Under the pieces are notes generated by a model. The model made no database searches. It was not told the origin of the DNA and saw only the letters and a program-made list of their open reading frames with translations. A DNA stretch of 64,000 bases from CAZNKU01 sp045654805 (GTDB lineage: Bacteria > Bacillota > Clostridia > Monoglobales > Firm-18): the NCBI GenBank assembly GCA_045654805.1, contig JAZOOD010000010.1, positions 1 to 64,000 on the forward strand, read 5' to 3'. Every line of letters begins with the position of its first letter. Position 1 is the stretch's first letter. Positions 25,387 to 32,615 of the stretch are shown piece by piece. Both the position numbers and the translations under genes were made by a program.

Positions 25387-26616
25387 TTATTTAGCCAGAA
25401 GTGTTGTAAAATGTTCAAGATTATAAGCCAATTCCTTCTGGAATTTAGCAGCCGGAGTACCGTCCACAGCACGGTGGTCGTATGTAAGGCTAAGACCCAT
25501 TGCAGGATAAATCTGGATAGAGCCGTCTGCACCTTTACGTACACGTTCTACTGTACCGCATACACCCAAAATACCTGTCTGCGGTGGGTTAATAACAGGA
25601 GTAAAGGATTCAACGCCCATATTACCCAAGTTAGAAACTGTAAATGAACCGCCTGACAATTTATCAGGGCTTATAGCACCGTCACGGCATTCTGCAGCCA
25701 ATTCCTTAACAGCCTTTGAAATTTCAAGAAGACTCATTTCATCAGCGTGGAAAATAGTAGGTACCATAAGTCCTCTTGGTGTGTCAACTGCAACACCCAA
25801 GTTAACATGCTTGAACAAACGTATGTTGTTATCATCAAGCATATTAGCATTTAGATCAGGATGGTTAAGCAATGTTCTTGAAACAGCGTACAAAACAATA
25901 TCACCAAGAGTAATGCCTGAACATTCGTCTTCAGCAGCCTTAAGCTGTTTTCTGTATGCCAAAATTGCAGTAGCATCAAATGATGTGTTATGAGTAAGCT
26001 GAGCCATTGTAGACAATGATGTATGCATTGACTTACTGATAGCACGACGGATACCGCTGAATTTAACATCCTTATATTCTTCCTCAGCTACAGGTGCTGC
26101 AGCAGCAGATGCTACTTTAGCAGCTGCAGGATTATCCATAAGTGTTCTTACATCGCGTTCGATGATTCTGCCGTTAGGACCTGTAGGTGTAGCCAATGTT
26201 GCATCAACACCCGCACGTTCTGCAAGCTTTTTAGCTCGTGGAGAAACAGCAGAATCGCTACCTTCAACAGCAGTTGTTTCTACAGGTGCAGCAACAGGAG
26301 CAGCCTTAACTTCTTCAACAGGGGCAGCTTCCTCAGCAGCAGATGCATCATCAGGACGCAAAGCTGAGCAATCTTCACCGGGATTACCAACTGCACATAC
26401 ATTTACCAGACAAGGTACTTCATCACCCTCCTGATAAAAAATTTCCAACAATGTACCTTCTGCGGTAGATTCGCATTCGAAACTTGCCTTATCAGTTTCG
26501 TATGTAAACAGGATATCTCCAACCTTAACAGAATCTCCGACTTTCTTTTCCCAAGTACCGATGATACAACTTTCAACTGTTATACCAGCCTTAGGCATAA
26601 TTACAGCATTTGCCAA
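25387..26616 (-). CDS. dihydrolipoamide acyltransferase (E2)
   Basis: The core of the dehydrogenase complex, which carries the acyl group on lipoate and passes it to CoA. The 409-aa protein has one lipoyl domain (about 1-80, lipoyl lysine in YETDKASFE at residue 43) and an Ala/Pro-rich linker. A peripheral-subunit-binding domain (SPRAKKLAERAGV) and the acyltransferase domain with catalytic DHRAVDG near residue 383 follow. It starts with TTG at 26616, five bases after aggggggag-type Shine-Dalgarno. Lipoylation needs a ligase such as the divergent lplA. Confidence 0.95.
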   Translation of the reverse strand: MANAVIMPKAGITVESCIIGTWEKKVGDSVKVGDILFTYETDKASFECESTAEGTLLEIFYQEGDEVPCLVNVCAVGNPGEDCSALRPDDASAAEEAAPVEEVKAAPVAAPVETTAVEGSDSAVSPRAKKLAERAGVDATLATPTGPNGRIIERDVRTLMDNPAAAKVASAAAAPVAEEEYKDVKFSGIRRAISKSMHTSLSTMAQLTHNTSFDATAILAYRKQLKAAEDECSGITLGDIVLYAVSRTLLNHPDLNANMLDDNNIRLFKHVNLGVAVDTPRGLMVPTIFHADEMSLLEISKAVKELAAECRDGAISPDKLSGGSFTVSNLGNMGVESFTPVINPPQTGILGVCGTVERVRKGADGSIQIYPAMGLSLTYDHRAVDGTPAAKFQKELAYNLEHFTTLLAK

Positions 26617-26643
26617 ATTAACTCCCCCTTATATGGTGTTTAA

Positions 26644-26748
26644 TTAGTTGTATTAGAACATATTCGAGTTAATTTATAACATATTTTAGTTAATTTTCAA
26701 CACGAATTAGTTATATTACAACATCATAATGTTATTATACTACAATAA
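26644..26748. repeat. five phased 21-bp repeats, each a GTT-N7-AAC palindrome
   Basis: Five units start at 26644, 26665, 26686, 26707 and 26728, exactly 21 bp apart. The first four each contain GTT-N7-AAC at the same place (26647, 26668, 26689, 26710); the fifth reads GTT-N7-TAC (26731). Approximate consensus: TTAGTTATATTANAACATAT. The 21-bp period equals two helical turns, so bound proteins would line up on one DNA face. The fifth unit covers the -10 box of the E2 promoter and the others lie downstream of its start site. Confidence 0.85.
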
Positions 26749-26762
26749 ATCAAATACGTCAA
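26734..26762 (-). promoter_or_regulatory. promoter of the E2-E3-E1 operon
   Basis: On the minus strand TTGACG (26757-26762), a 17-base spacer and TATAAT (26734-26739). The -10 box lies inside the fifth 21-bp repeat, leaving a 5' leader of about 110 bases made largely of the repeat array. Confidence 0.85.
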
Positions 26763-26898
26763 TGATTTTTTAAGATAAAATTGGGAAAATCCAAGATATT
26801 TAAAGGAAAAACTCACAATAACTATATTTCGATTAACTTTCTATATTTGTTTTGTATTATTTCGTTTACCTTTCATTATACTTTTGTTTTTAAAAATG

Positions 26899-26927
26899 TT
26901 GACAGATAATGTAATTTTCATTATAAT
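26899..26927 (+). promoter_or_regulatory. promoter of lplA
   Basis: Perfect TTGACA (26899-26904), 17-base spacer and perfect TATAAT (26922-26927), about 30 bases before the lplA start. It is 150 bp from the repeat array, so lplA may not share that control. Confidence 0.88.
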
Positions 26928-26956
26928 ATAGTTGATGTATTCAGAAAGGTGATGTT

Positions 26957-27934
26957 ATGATTAGGCAATTACAAATTCACATAAGCAAATGTATTGACCC
27001 GTACGAAAATCTTGCAAGAGAAAAATATTTGCTGGATAATGTACCGGAGGATTGTTGTATATTATATCTATGGCAAAACCAAAATACTGTGGTTATAGGC
27101 AGGAATCAAAATCCTTGGTCAGAATGCAGTTGTTCACTGTTGGAAAAAGAGGGTGGCAAGCTGGCACGCCGTCTTTCCGGCGGGGGTGCGGTGTTTCATG
27201 ATGTTGGAAATCTTAACTTCACTTTTTTGTGTTCAACCCAAAATTATAATCTTGAAAAACATATACAGGTTATACAAAAGGCTTGCGAACTTGCAGGCAT
27301 ATCTACTGAAGTATCGGGACGAAATGACATTCTGGCGGATGGAAGAAAGTTTTCGGGCAACGCATTTTACAATTCCAAAGCTAAGTCATATCACCACGGA
27401 ACATTGTTAATTTCGGCAGATATGGAACATATGCAACGTTACCTTACCCCATCAAAAGCAAAGCTGGAGGCCAAAGGCGTTAAATCTGTAAGGTCACGTG
27501 TGGTCAACTTATCAGAATTGTCACCCAATCTTACTTGCGAGAAAATGATGCATAATATGATAAATGCATTTGAAAATGTATATGGTATGACGTCTTTTAA
27601 ATATACCGATATTAATAATGAGGAAATTTCCCGACTGGCTGACAAATACGGAAGCTGGGATTATCTGTACGGAACGCCCATTCCCTTTTCATTTTCTTGT
27701 GAGGAACGTTTTGATTGGGGAAATATCCAACTGCAAATACAAGTAAAGAATGGTATAATAAAAAACGTAAAAACATACACCGATTCTATGGATTGGACTT
27801 TGTCCGAAAATCTACAAAACGCCCTGACTGATTGCCGTTTTGAAATGGAATCAATGGAAAAGGCTATTTTGAATGAATTATCTCAGGATATAGCTTATTA
27901 TATAATAGATATGCTAAAAAAACAGGAAATATAA
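26957..27934 (+). CDS. lplA: lipoate-protein ligase A
   Basis: Attaches free lipoate to the lysine of E2 or GcvH using ATP. The 325-aa protein has the catalytic-domain motif RRLSGGGAVFHDVGNLNFTF, the NDILADGRKFSGNAFY stretch, and a C-terminal accessory domain (about 250-325). ATG at 26957 follows gaaaggtga. Its place opposite the dehydrogenase operon suggests that it lipoylates that E2. Confidence 0.95.
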   Translation: MIRQLQIHISKCIDPYENLAREKYLLDNVPEDCCILYLWQNQNTVVIGRNQNPWSECSCSLLEKEGGKLARRLSGGGAVFHDVGNLNFTFLCSTQNYNLEKHIQVIQKACELAGISTEVSGRNDILADGRKFSGNAFYNSKAKSYHHGTLLISADMEHMQRYLTPSKAKLEAKGVKSVRSRVVNLSELSPNLTCEKMMHNMINAFENVYGMTSFKYTDINNEEISRLADKYGSWDYLYGTPIPFSFSCEERFDWGNIQLQIQVKNGIIKNVKTYTDSMDWTLSENLQNALTDCRFEMESMEKAILNELSQDIAYYIIDMLKKQEI

Positions 27935-27965
27935 AAACGGTGTATACTTATACACCGTTTTTGTT
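27933..27965 (+). terminator. terminator after lplA (works in both directions)
   Basis: A 13-bp stem (aaaacggtgtata / tacaccgtttt with one flank mismatch), loop ctta and T-rich flanks on both strands. It can also end the small-gene island coming from the other side. Confidence 0.92.
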
Positions 27966-28002
27966 TAAAACAACAAGCTATATTGTTATAGACTCAAGAT
28001 AT

Positions 28003-28074
28003 TCACAAAGCACATATTTGCAGATTTTTCAAACATTCCACAACGAAGGACAGTATAATTATTACTTTATTCAT
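28003..28074 (-). pseudogene. truncated gene at the 3' end of the small-gene island
   Basis: A good Shine-Dalgarno (aaggagat) and ATG start a frame of only 23 codons (MNKVIIILSFVVECLKNLQI, then CAL and stop). The hydrophobic start looks like a signal peptide or membrane anchor, so this is probably the start of a longer gene whose remainder was lost. It follows repeat module A. Confidence 0.55.
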
Positions 28075-28082
28075 ATTTATAT

Positions 28083-28213
28083 CTCCTTTTCGGTAATATT
28101 CGCCACCCTTTATATAAAGACTGTATAATCTTGATGCCAGTCTTTTATGTTATTGCGACACATAAGGTTTAGATGCAAAAACCTTTTAGCCGTAGTTCGT
28201 GTCATGTTAGGAC
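28083..28213 (-). repeat. island repeat module A
   Basis: Longest copy (about 130 bp). In minus-strand order it has a CTAACATGACACGAAC block, a hairpin (aaggttt, loop with GCATCT, aaacctt), ATGTGTCGCAATA, a second hairpin (aaagactg / cagtcttt), and the Shine-Dalgarno-bearing end. Shared with module F, including the second hairpin. Confidence 0.85.
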
Positions 28214-28221
28214 TAAACAAA

Positions 28222-28761
28222 CTATTGGTTTTCTAAAGTGTTTTTCTTGATTTTCCTAATCTCAACAATTTGCATAACGAACAAAACGATATGTCCTATA
28301 ACTGCAATGCTTGAAATAAAATTTGCTACACTTGAAAGAGTATCGCTATGTATCAACCCAAAGAAGAAATACATTTCTCCGACATCGCCACCATCTGGCA
28401 TTAATAAATATGCAATCAGATATGTTATAATAAATAGCAAATTCAATCTTGACATTTTAGGTGATTGGTCTGTATATTTAGCGAAAAATATATTTGATAA
28501 AAAGAATAGTATTCCATGAATAACTGGAACTAATAAGAAAGTCATAAAAAAGCGTAACCATCCAAAATTGAGTATCCACGAAACTGCTGCAATAATTATT
28601 GAACCAAATGTACAAACAATTATCTTTTTAGAGTTGGAGGACTTGTTTTTTATTGCTTTTACTATTGCCAAAATCAATCCACCTATTATAACCACAATAG
28701 CAACCACAAACGCTATAATCAATAAAGTTAATAAAAGACTCCTATTTACATTTGCTAACAT
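28222..28761 (-). CDS. hypothetical membrane protein of the island
   Basis: A 179-aa protein with about five hydrophobic segments and a short basic C-terminus. The start is placed at the ATG at 28761, seven bases behind aaaggag. Longer frames run into the repeat module. I recognise no named family. A MSRLNLLFIITYLIAYLLMP-like core and the LMPDGGDVG loop are the most distinctive parts. By position and size it may be a membrane immunity or protection protein. Confidence 0.8.
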   Translation of the reverse strand: MLANVNRSLLLTLLIIAFVVAIVVIIGGLILAIVKAIKNKSSNSKKIIVCTFGSIIIAAVSWILNFGWLRFFMTFLLVPVIHGILFFLSNIFFAKYTDQSPKMSRLNLLFIITYLIAYLLMPDGGDVGEMYFFFGLIHSDTLSSVANFISSIAVIGHIVLFVMQIVEIRKIKKNTLENQ

Positions 28762-28768
28762 ATACATT

Positions 28769-28860
28769 CTCCTTTCGACCTTTATCGACATATCCATATT
28801 GCGTGTCATAAGATTTAGATGCAAATCTTTTTAATGTCAAGTTCGTGTCAAGTTAGAACC
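28769..28860 (-). repeat. island repeat module B
   Basis: In minus-strand order: CTAACTTGACACGAACTTGAC, hairpin aagattt-gcatct-aaatctt (7 bp), ATGACACGCAATATGGATAT, GTCGA and the AAAGGAG Shine-Dalgarno of the next gene. The stem bases differ from other copies but pair with each other, a compensatory change that supports a folded RNA. Confidence 0.88.
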
Positions 28861-28866
28861 AAAAAA

Positions 28867-29361
28867 TTAAATATTAGAGTGAATGTAATACAATGTTTTT
28901 GTTTGAACATCAAAGAAATAAACATTGTAAGCTGCATACTTATCTGGATAATTTTTATATTTCTCGCAAGTATCTTTATTTTCTATATAAAAGTAATCTG
29001 ATGCGTCAACACTCTCATATCTGAAATCATATTTGTCCTTATATTCTTCGTATTCAACCCAACCCTTAAAATTTTCAAAATAACCTTTTACTTCTTCTAC
29101 ATCATTTGCTGTTACTGATTTAAAATATTTATTTTCTTTTAAATGTTCGATAATAGTATCATTTTCCGAAAAATAATATTTACAGTAATCTGTATAATCC
29201 TGAAAGCCCTCGCCATAATAACAATCCGAATTTTCATATTTCGGCAAACTTGCAATAACAGGATTTTCAAAAGGCTTTGTAAATAAATAATTTATTGAAA
29301 TTCCGATTAAGAAAAACAAAAGTAAAACAATTGCCAAAACAATTAGAATTTTCTTTTTCAT
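28867..29361 (-). CDS. hypothetical exported protein of the island
   Basis: A 164-aa protein with one N-terminal membrane segment (ILIVLAIVLLLFFLIGISIN) followed by a hydrophilic, tyrosine- and acid-rich outer part. The ATG at 29361 is chosen because the earlier ATG at 29388 contains the Shine-Dalgarno site. The distance to that site, 14 bases, is long. No family recognised. Confidence 0.75.
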   Translation of the reverse strand: MKKKILIVLAIVLLLFFLIGISINYLFTKPFENPVIASLPKYENSDCYYGEGFQDYTDYCKYYFSENDTIIEHLKENKYFKSVTANDVEEVKGYFENFKGWVEYEEYKDKYDFRYESVDASDYFYIENKDTCEKYKNYPDKYAAYNVYFFDVQTKTLYYIHSNI

Positions 29362-29375
29362 CGAGTTTCTTGTTT

Positions 29376-29431
29376 CTCCTTTCGTCATTATTCGACATAT
29401 TTATATTGCGAGGCATAAGGTTTAGATGCAA
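29376..29431 (-). repeat. island repeat module C
   Basis: A shorter copy: GCATCTAAACCTTATGCCTC, GCAATATAAATATGTCGAAT and a Shine-Dalgarno end. The stop codon of the upstream gene (TAA at 29422-29424) is formed by the module's own GCATCTAAACC, so this gene and module are fused at their border. Confidence 0.85.
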
Positions 29432-29906
29432 CTTGTTTTGTCGATATAATCTTCCAAATTTTCACTATATGGAAAACAACGCATAAAATAACTTACTATT
29501 TCTTTTTCTTCACTTAAAACCAATGTTAACGAACTGTCCCATGGCACAATTTCTATCTTTGCTAAAGGGTGTTGAAGTGTTAGTGGTTTGTTCCAAAAAC
29601 CTTCGTATCCATCTGCATAAGGCAAATCATATTTTAATACTTCTGACAATTGCTTTTATCAAATGCTGATAATACAGCCCATATCCATTGAAAATCTTCT
29701 TGATTGACCATTTCGGTTAATTCTTCACCTGATAACCAACAATATTCTTTGTTTAATAACTCTTTTATTTTTTAATTATCAGAATAACATTCACAATCTG
29801 TTATTAACCAATTGTATTCTTTTTGCTTGTTGTCAATCGCATCAAATACTTTTTTCAAATATGTATAATACTTTTCGCCATTTTCATTAATTGCTCCACA
29901 AACCAC
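29422..29906 (-). pseudogene. broken small gene of the island (DUF2691-like?)
   Basis: Three pieces make one protein of about 160 aa. A GTG start at 29906, seven bases behind aaaggaag, begins VVCGAINENGEKYYTYLKK. The frame is stopped by TAA at 29772-29774 and continues with KIKELLNKEYCWLSGEE. It then shifts by one base near 29650 into SEVLKYDLPYADGYEGFWNK and a conserved-looking tail IEIVPWDSSLTLVLSEEKE. The pattern recalls the DUF2691 family, but this is weak. One stop and one frameshift indicate decay or sequence errors. Confidence 0.7.
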
Positions 29907-29913
29907 ATAATCG

Positions 29914-29977
29914 CTTCCTTTCGACAATATTCGACATATCCATATTGCGAGGCATAAGGTTTAGATACAGAACCTTT
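29914..29977 (-). repeat. island repeat module D
   Basis: Starts directly after the stop codon of the upstream gene. Hairpin aaggtt / aacctt around CTGTATCTA, then TTATGCCTCGCAATATGG, ATATGTCGAATATTGTCGAA and AGGAAG. This is the cleanest copy of the second half. Confidence 0.88.
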
Positions 29978-30391
29978 TTATGCTCTATCAATAAAAAACA
30001 TTAAAATCAACATTACTACAAAAACAAGAATAGGTAAAAACTGAATAATAAAACTAAATTTACTCTTTCCTCTTTTTCTTGTTATTACTGATGTAAAAAT
30101 ACTGGCAATTGACAAGAGTGGAATGGATAATCCAATCCAAGTAATTATATCTAAAAGTAAAATTTTCAGTTCAGAATAATTAGTTGTAGGAGCATCCCAA
30201 AAGAATATCGTAAAAACTCCTGCAATTGACAATGGCACATAAATGCATGACAATACAATGTTAAAAATAACACCTTTTTTATCAAGAGAATTATATTCAT
30301 AGCCATTTTTCTTTGGTATAAAAATAGCGATTATTAACACTATTACTGCTAATATTTTCAAAATATCTATTAGTGCAATATCAAAATTCAT
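29978..30391 (-). CDS. hypothetical membrane protein of the island
   Basis: A 137-aa protein with four hydrophobic segments (for example ILAVIVLIIAIFIP near the start and FLPILVFVVMLILMFF near the end). ATG at 30391 follows aaaggaag. No family recognised. The size and topology fit a membrane immunity protein, but this is inference from context. Confidence 0.78.
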   Translation of the reverse strand: MNFDIALIDILKILAVIVLIIAIFIPKKNGYEYNSLDKKGVIFNIVLSCIYVPLSIAGVFTIFFWDAPTTNYSELKILLLDIITWIGLSIPLLSIASIFTSVITRKRGKSKFSFIIQFLPILVFVVMLILMFFIDRA

Positions 30392-30399
30392 ATATGTAA

Positions 30400-30452
30400 C
30401 TTCCTTTCGACATCTTTCGACATATCTATATAGTTCATATTAAGTTAGAACT
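30400..30452 (-). repeat. island repeat module E (short form)
   Basis: Carries the first block (CTAACTTAATATGAAC) and the last block (ATATAGATATGTCGAAAGAT, GTCGAAAGGAAG) but lacks the central GCATCT hairpin. It looks like an internal deletion of the full module. Confidence 0.75.
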
Positions 30453-30457
30453 AAAAT

Positions 30458-30874
30458 TTATTTAACTACATATTTTTTATATGTTTCTCTAAAACTTTTA
30501 GCGAAGTTTTCTATGTCTGTTTGATCTATTATTTTTTCAAAATTCAATTTATAAGAACAAGTATCAATCAAATTGCATAAAAACCCTTTAATAAGGATAT
30601 GCCCCATTTTATCACATGAAAACTCTATAAATTGTTCATTTCCATAAGGCTCTTTAACTATTGCCGTACCACTTAAATTTTTATACATAATATATATTTT
30701 TTCTGCAAACACAGCAAATTCTTTTATATCTATATCCATGGATGTTTGTGCTGAAAACTCATTGCTTTTGACAATAATATTCAAAATAGTATTACTTGAA
30801 TAATTAATGTCAGATTCAAACACATTAACATCCAATTCCATATATAATTTGTTAGATTCCAATGTATGTTTCAT
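30458..30874 (-). CDS. WapI-like immunity protein (tentative)
   Basis: A 138-aa soluble protein. The spacing of FSAQTSMDIDIKEFAVFAEK, LSGTAIVKEP, IEFSCDKMGHILIKGFL and DQTDIENFAKSF recalls the family of WapI-type immunity proteins (small beta-rich proteins with a helix and a DQT near the C-terminus). This is recognition from memory, not a search. The start is set at the ATG at 30874 behind aaaggaag. It is the best clue that the island encodes protection against toxins. No matching toxin is in the window. Confidence 0.65.
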   Translation of the reverse strand: MKHTLESNKLYMELDVNVFESDINYSSNTILNIIVKSNEFSAQTSMDIDIKEFAVFAEKIYIMYKNLSGTAIVKEPYGNEQFIEFSCDKMGHILIKGFLCNLIDTCSYKLNFEKIIDQTDIENFAKSFRETYKKYVVK

Positions 30875-30880
30875 ACTCAA

Positions 30881-30985
30881 CTTCCTTTTCGACAACATTC
30901 GACATTCTTTATATAAAGACTGTATAATCTAGATGCCAAGCTTTTTTATTCATTGCGAGGCATAAGGTTTAGATGCAGGTCTTTT
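30881..30985 (-). repeat. island repeat module F
   Basis: Begins right after the upstream stop codon: CTGCATCTAAACCTTATG, CCTCGCAATGA, then a second hairpin-like block (GGCATCTAGATTATACAGTC, TTTATATAAAG) also seen in module A, then GTCGAATGTTGTCGAAAAGG. Confidence 0.85.
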
Positions 30986-31666
30986 TTAGTAGTCATAATG
31001 TCCCAATGCACCAATTATATTATAGTAGTTGTAATGCCGTTCAAATTCCAAATACAGTTCTTCCCCATTATCTAATTCAGCAACACCTAAATATCCTGCG
31101 CCTTTGGACAGATATAATTCACCTGAAAATGTTGGGTGTTGTATTCTGTTCAACAACTCCGCATCCGCATATACAAACTCTGCATTTTTCATTTGTTCTT
31201 TATAATCAATTTCATTGGAAACAGAAACAGTTTCATATAATCTGACTTTGTTGATTTTCTCCATATACTTTTTGTTATTTACGGCAGACCAGATACACTT
31301 TGCTTCTTTTTTATTTATAAGTTGTATTGACTCTATGTTTTTAAAATCATCTTCAATTACAAAAGAATAACCGCCATTCCTATTATCAAAACCAAATAGC
31401 AGATTTTGCTTTATTCCCAAATAAAGAACATTGTCTTTTATTTCGTATGTATATCCAATATATGATGTTGCACTGCTTGATGTATTGCCGACCATATGCA
31501 CTGTTTCATCAGTAACATAAACTGTTTCAACGCATAGAACTTTTGGACTTTCGCACATATCAAATCCAAAAAGTTTCCAACCGTATCTTGCTGTTAAGAA
31601 AATCACTAATTGCAAAATCAATAAGATTGATAAAACAACCGCCACAATCTTAAATATTTTCTTCAT
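30986..31666 (-). CDS. hypothetical exported protein of the island
   Basis: A 226-aa protein with one N-terminal membrane segment (IVAVVLSILLILQLVIFL) and a long outer part. ATG at 31666 follows aaggag at nine bases. No family recognised. It resembles the 28867-29361 protein in layout (one anchor plus hydrophilic domain), although the sequences differ. Confidence 0.78.
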   Translation of the reverse strand: MKKIFKIVAVVLSILLILQLVIFLTARYGWKLFGFDMCESPKVLCVETVYVTDETVHMVGNTSSSATSYIGYTYEIKDNVLYLGIKQNLLFGFDNRNGGYSFVIEDDFKNIESIQLINKKEAKCIWSAVNNKKYMEKINKVRLYETVSVSNEIDYKEQMKNAEFVYADAELLNRIQHPTFSGELYLSKGAGYLGVAELDNGEELYLEFERHYNYYNIIGALGHYDY

Positions 31667-31674
31667 TTGCAATA

Positions 31675-31755
31675 CTCCTTTCAACATTATTCGTCATTTT
31701 ATCTGTTATAAGGTTTAGATGACAATCAGGCTCGTCAAATTGTCAAGTCAAGACA
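31675..31755 (-). repeat. island repeat module G
   Basis: The most divergent copy: TTGACTTGACAATTTGACG, then TCATCTAAACCTTATAACAG, then ATGACGAATAATGTTGAAAG and the Shine-Dalgarno of the next gene. Confidence 0.75.
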
Positions 31756-31759
31756 AAAA

Positions 31760-32016
31760 TTATTTAAAGTCTTCAATTTTATATCCCTTTGAAATCCTAT
31801 ATAATCTAAACCAATGACACCCATCATTTTGCAAACCAATACCAAAATCATAATACCCATTTGTACTATCATTCTTTTTATAATACCTTAACAATCCATT
31901 ATGATTAACTTCTTGATACCCATGTTCTTCAAATATTCATATATTACACCAACAGTTATAGTTAGGTACAATAATATTACTAATAAAAAAAGCAATATAT
32001 TTTTAAATATTTTCAC
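31760..32016 (-). pseudogene. broken first gene of the island
   Basis: A GTG start at 32016 behind aggtgg gives an N-terminal membrane anchor (KIFKNILLFLLVILLYLTIT). After VGVIYEY the frame must shift by one base near 31935-31945 to continue as FEEHGYQEVNHNGLLRYYKK and end RISKGYKIEDFK. Joined, it is an anchored protein of about 85 aa. One frameshift makes it a pseudogene or marks a sequence error. Confidence 0.65.
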
Positions 32017-32092
32017 TATACCACCTGTTTAGTCAAAATCAATAAAAAATTGCAGACCAATTCTACCAGCAAGAAAAAACCCATATGTGTCA

Positions 32093-32121
32093 ATTATAAC
32101 ACCACTCAACTACTTTTTCAA
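32093..32121 (-). promoter_or_regulatory. promoter of the small-gene island
   Basis: TTGAAA (32116-32121), 17-base spacer and perfect TATAAT (32093-32098) on the minus strand, next to the rplL terminator. No other strong promoter was seen inside the island, so it may be one long operon. Confidence 0.75.
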
Positions 32122-32124
32122 CAT

Positions 32125-32157
32125 AAAAAAGCGGAAAGGATAACCTTTCCGCTTTTT
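32125..32157 (-). terminator. terminator after rplL
   Basis: An almost perfect stem (aaaaagcggaaagg / cctttccgcttttt) with loop ataa and T-runs. It separates rplJL from the island promoter. Confidence 0.93.
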
Positions 32158-32182
32158 AAAACAACAATTATTAAAGCTTAAA

Positions 32183-32551
32183 TTACTTAAGTTCGATTGT
32201 AGCGCCAACTTCTTCAAATTTAGCTTTCATTTCTTCAGCAGCAGCCTTGTCTACGCCTTCCTTAATTGTAGAAGGAGCACCGTCAACAAGTTCTTTTGCT
32301 TCCTTAAGACCAAGACCTGTAGCTTCACGTACAACCTTGATAACCTTAATCTTTTCAGCACCAGCGTTTGCAAGTACAACTGTGAAATCTGATTTTTCTT
32401 CAGCAGCAGCACCAGCATCACCAGCAGCAGCAGCTACCATTACAGGAGCAGCAGCGCTAACACCAAATTCTTCTTCCATAGCTTTTACAAGTTCAGCAAC
32501 TTCTAATAGTTTAAGTTCTTTTATTGCATCTAAAATTTCATTAACTGTCAT
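32183..32551 (-). CDS. rplL: 50S ribosomal protein L7/L12
   Basis: The stalk protein that recruits translation GTPases, 122 aa. It has an N-terminal dimer domain, an Ala-rich hinge (about 35-53) and the C-terminal domain with KIKVIKVVREATGLGLKEAK. ATG at 32551 follows aggaggt. rpoB would normally follow; here a terminator and the small-gene island do. Confidence 0.99.
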   Translation of the reverse strand: MTVNEILDAIKELKLLEVAELVKAMEEEFGVSAAAPVMVAAAAGDAGAAAEEKSDFTVVLANAGAEKIKVIKVVREATGLGLKEAKELVDGAPSTIKEGVDKAAAEEMKAKFEEVGATIELK

Positions 32552-32615
32552 TTTAAAATACCTCCTAATAAATATTTTTATTAATTAATAATTTTTATAA
32601 AATGTAGGCTGAAAA

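Noticed and set aside
26644..26748. CRISPR array
   Set aside because: The 21-bp units are contiguous with no unique spacers, and no cas genes are present.
27940..28128. 62-codon plus-strand frame after lplA
   Set aside because: It starts in the lplA terminator, has no ribosome site and opposes the island.
28083..31755. Integron attC sites
   Set aside because: The modules lack the paired GTTRRRY / RYYYAAC core sites, and no integron integrase is in the window.
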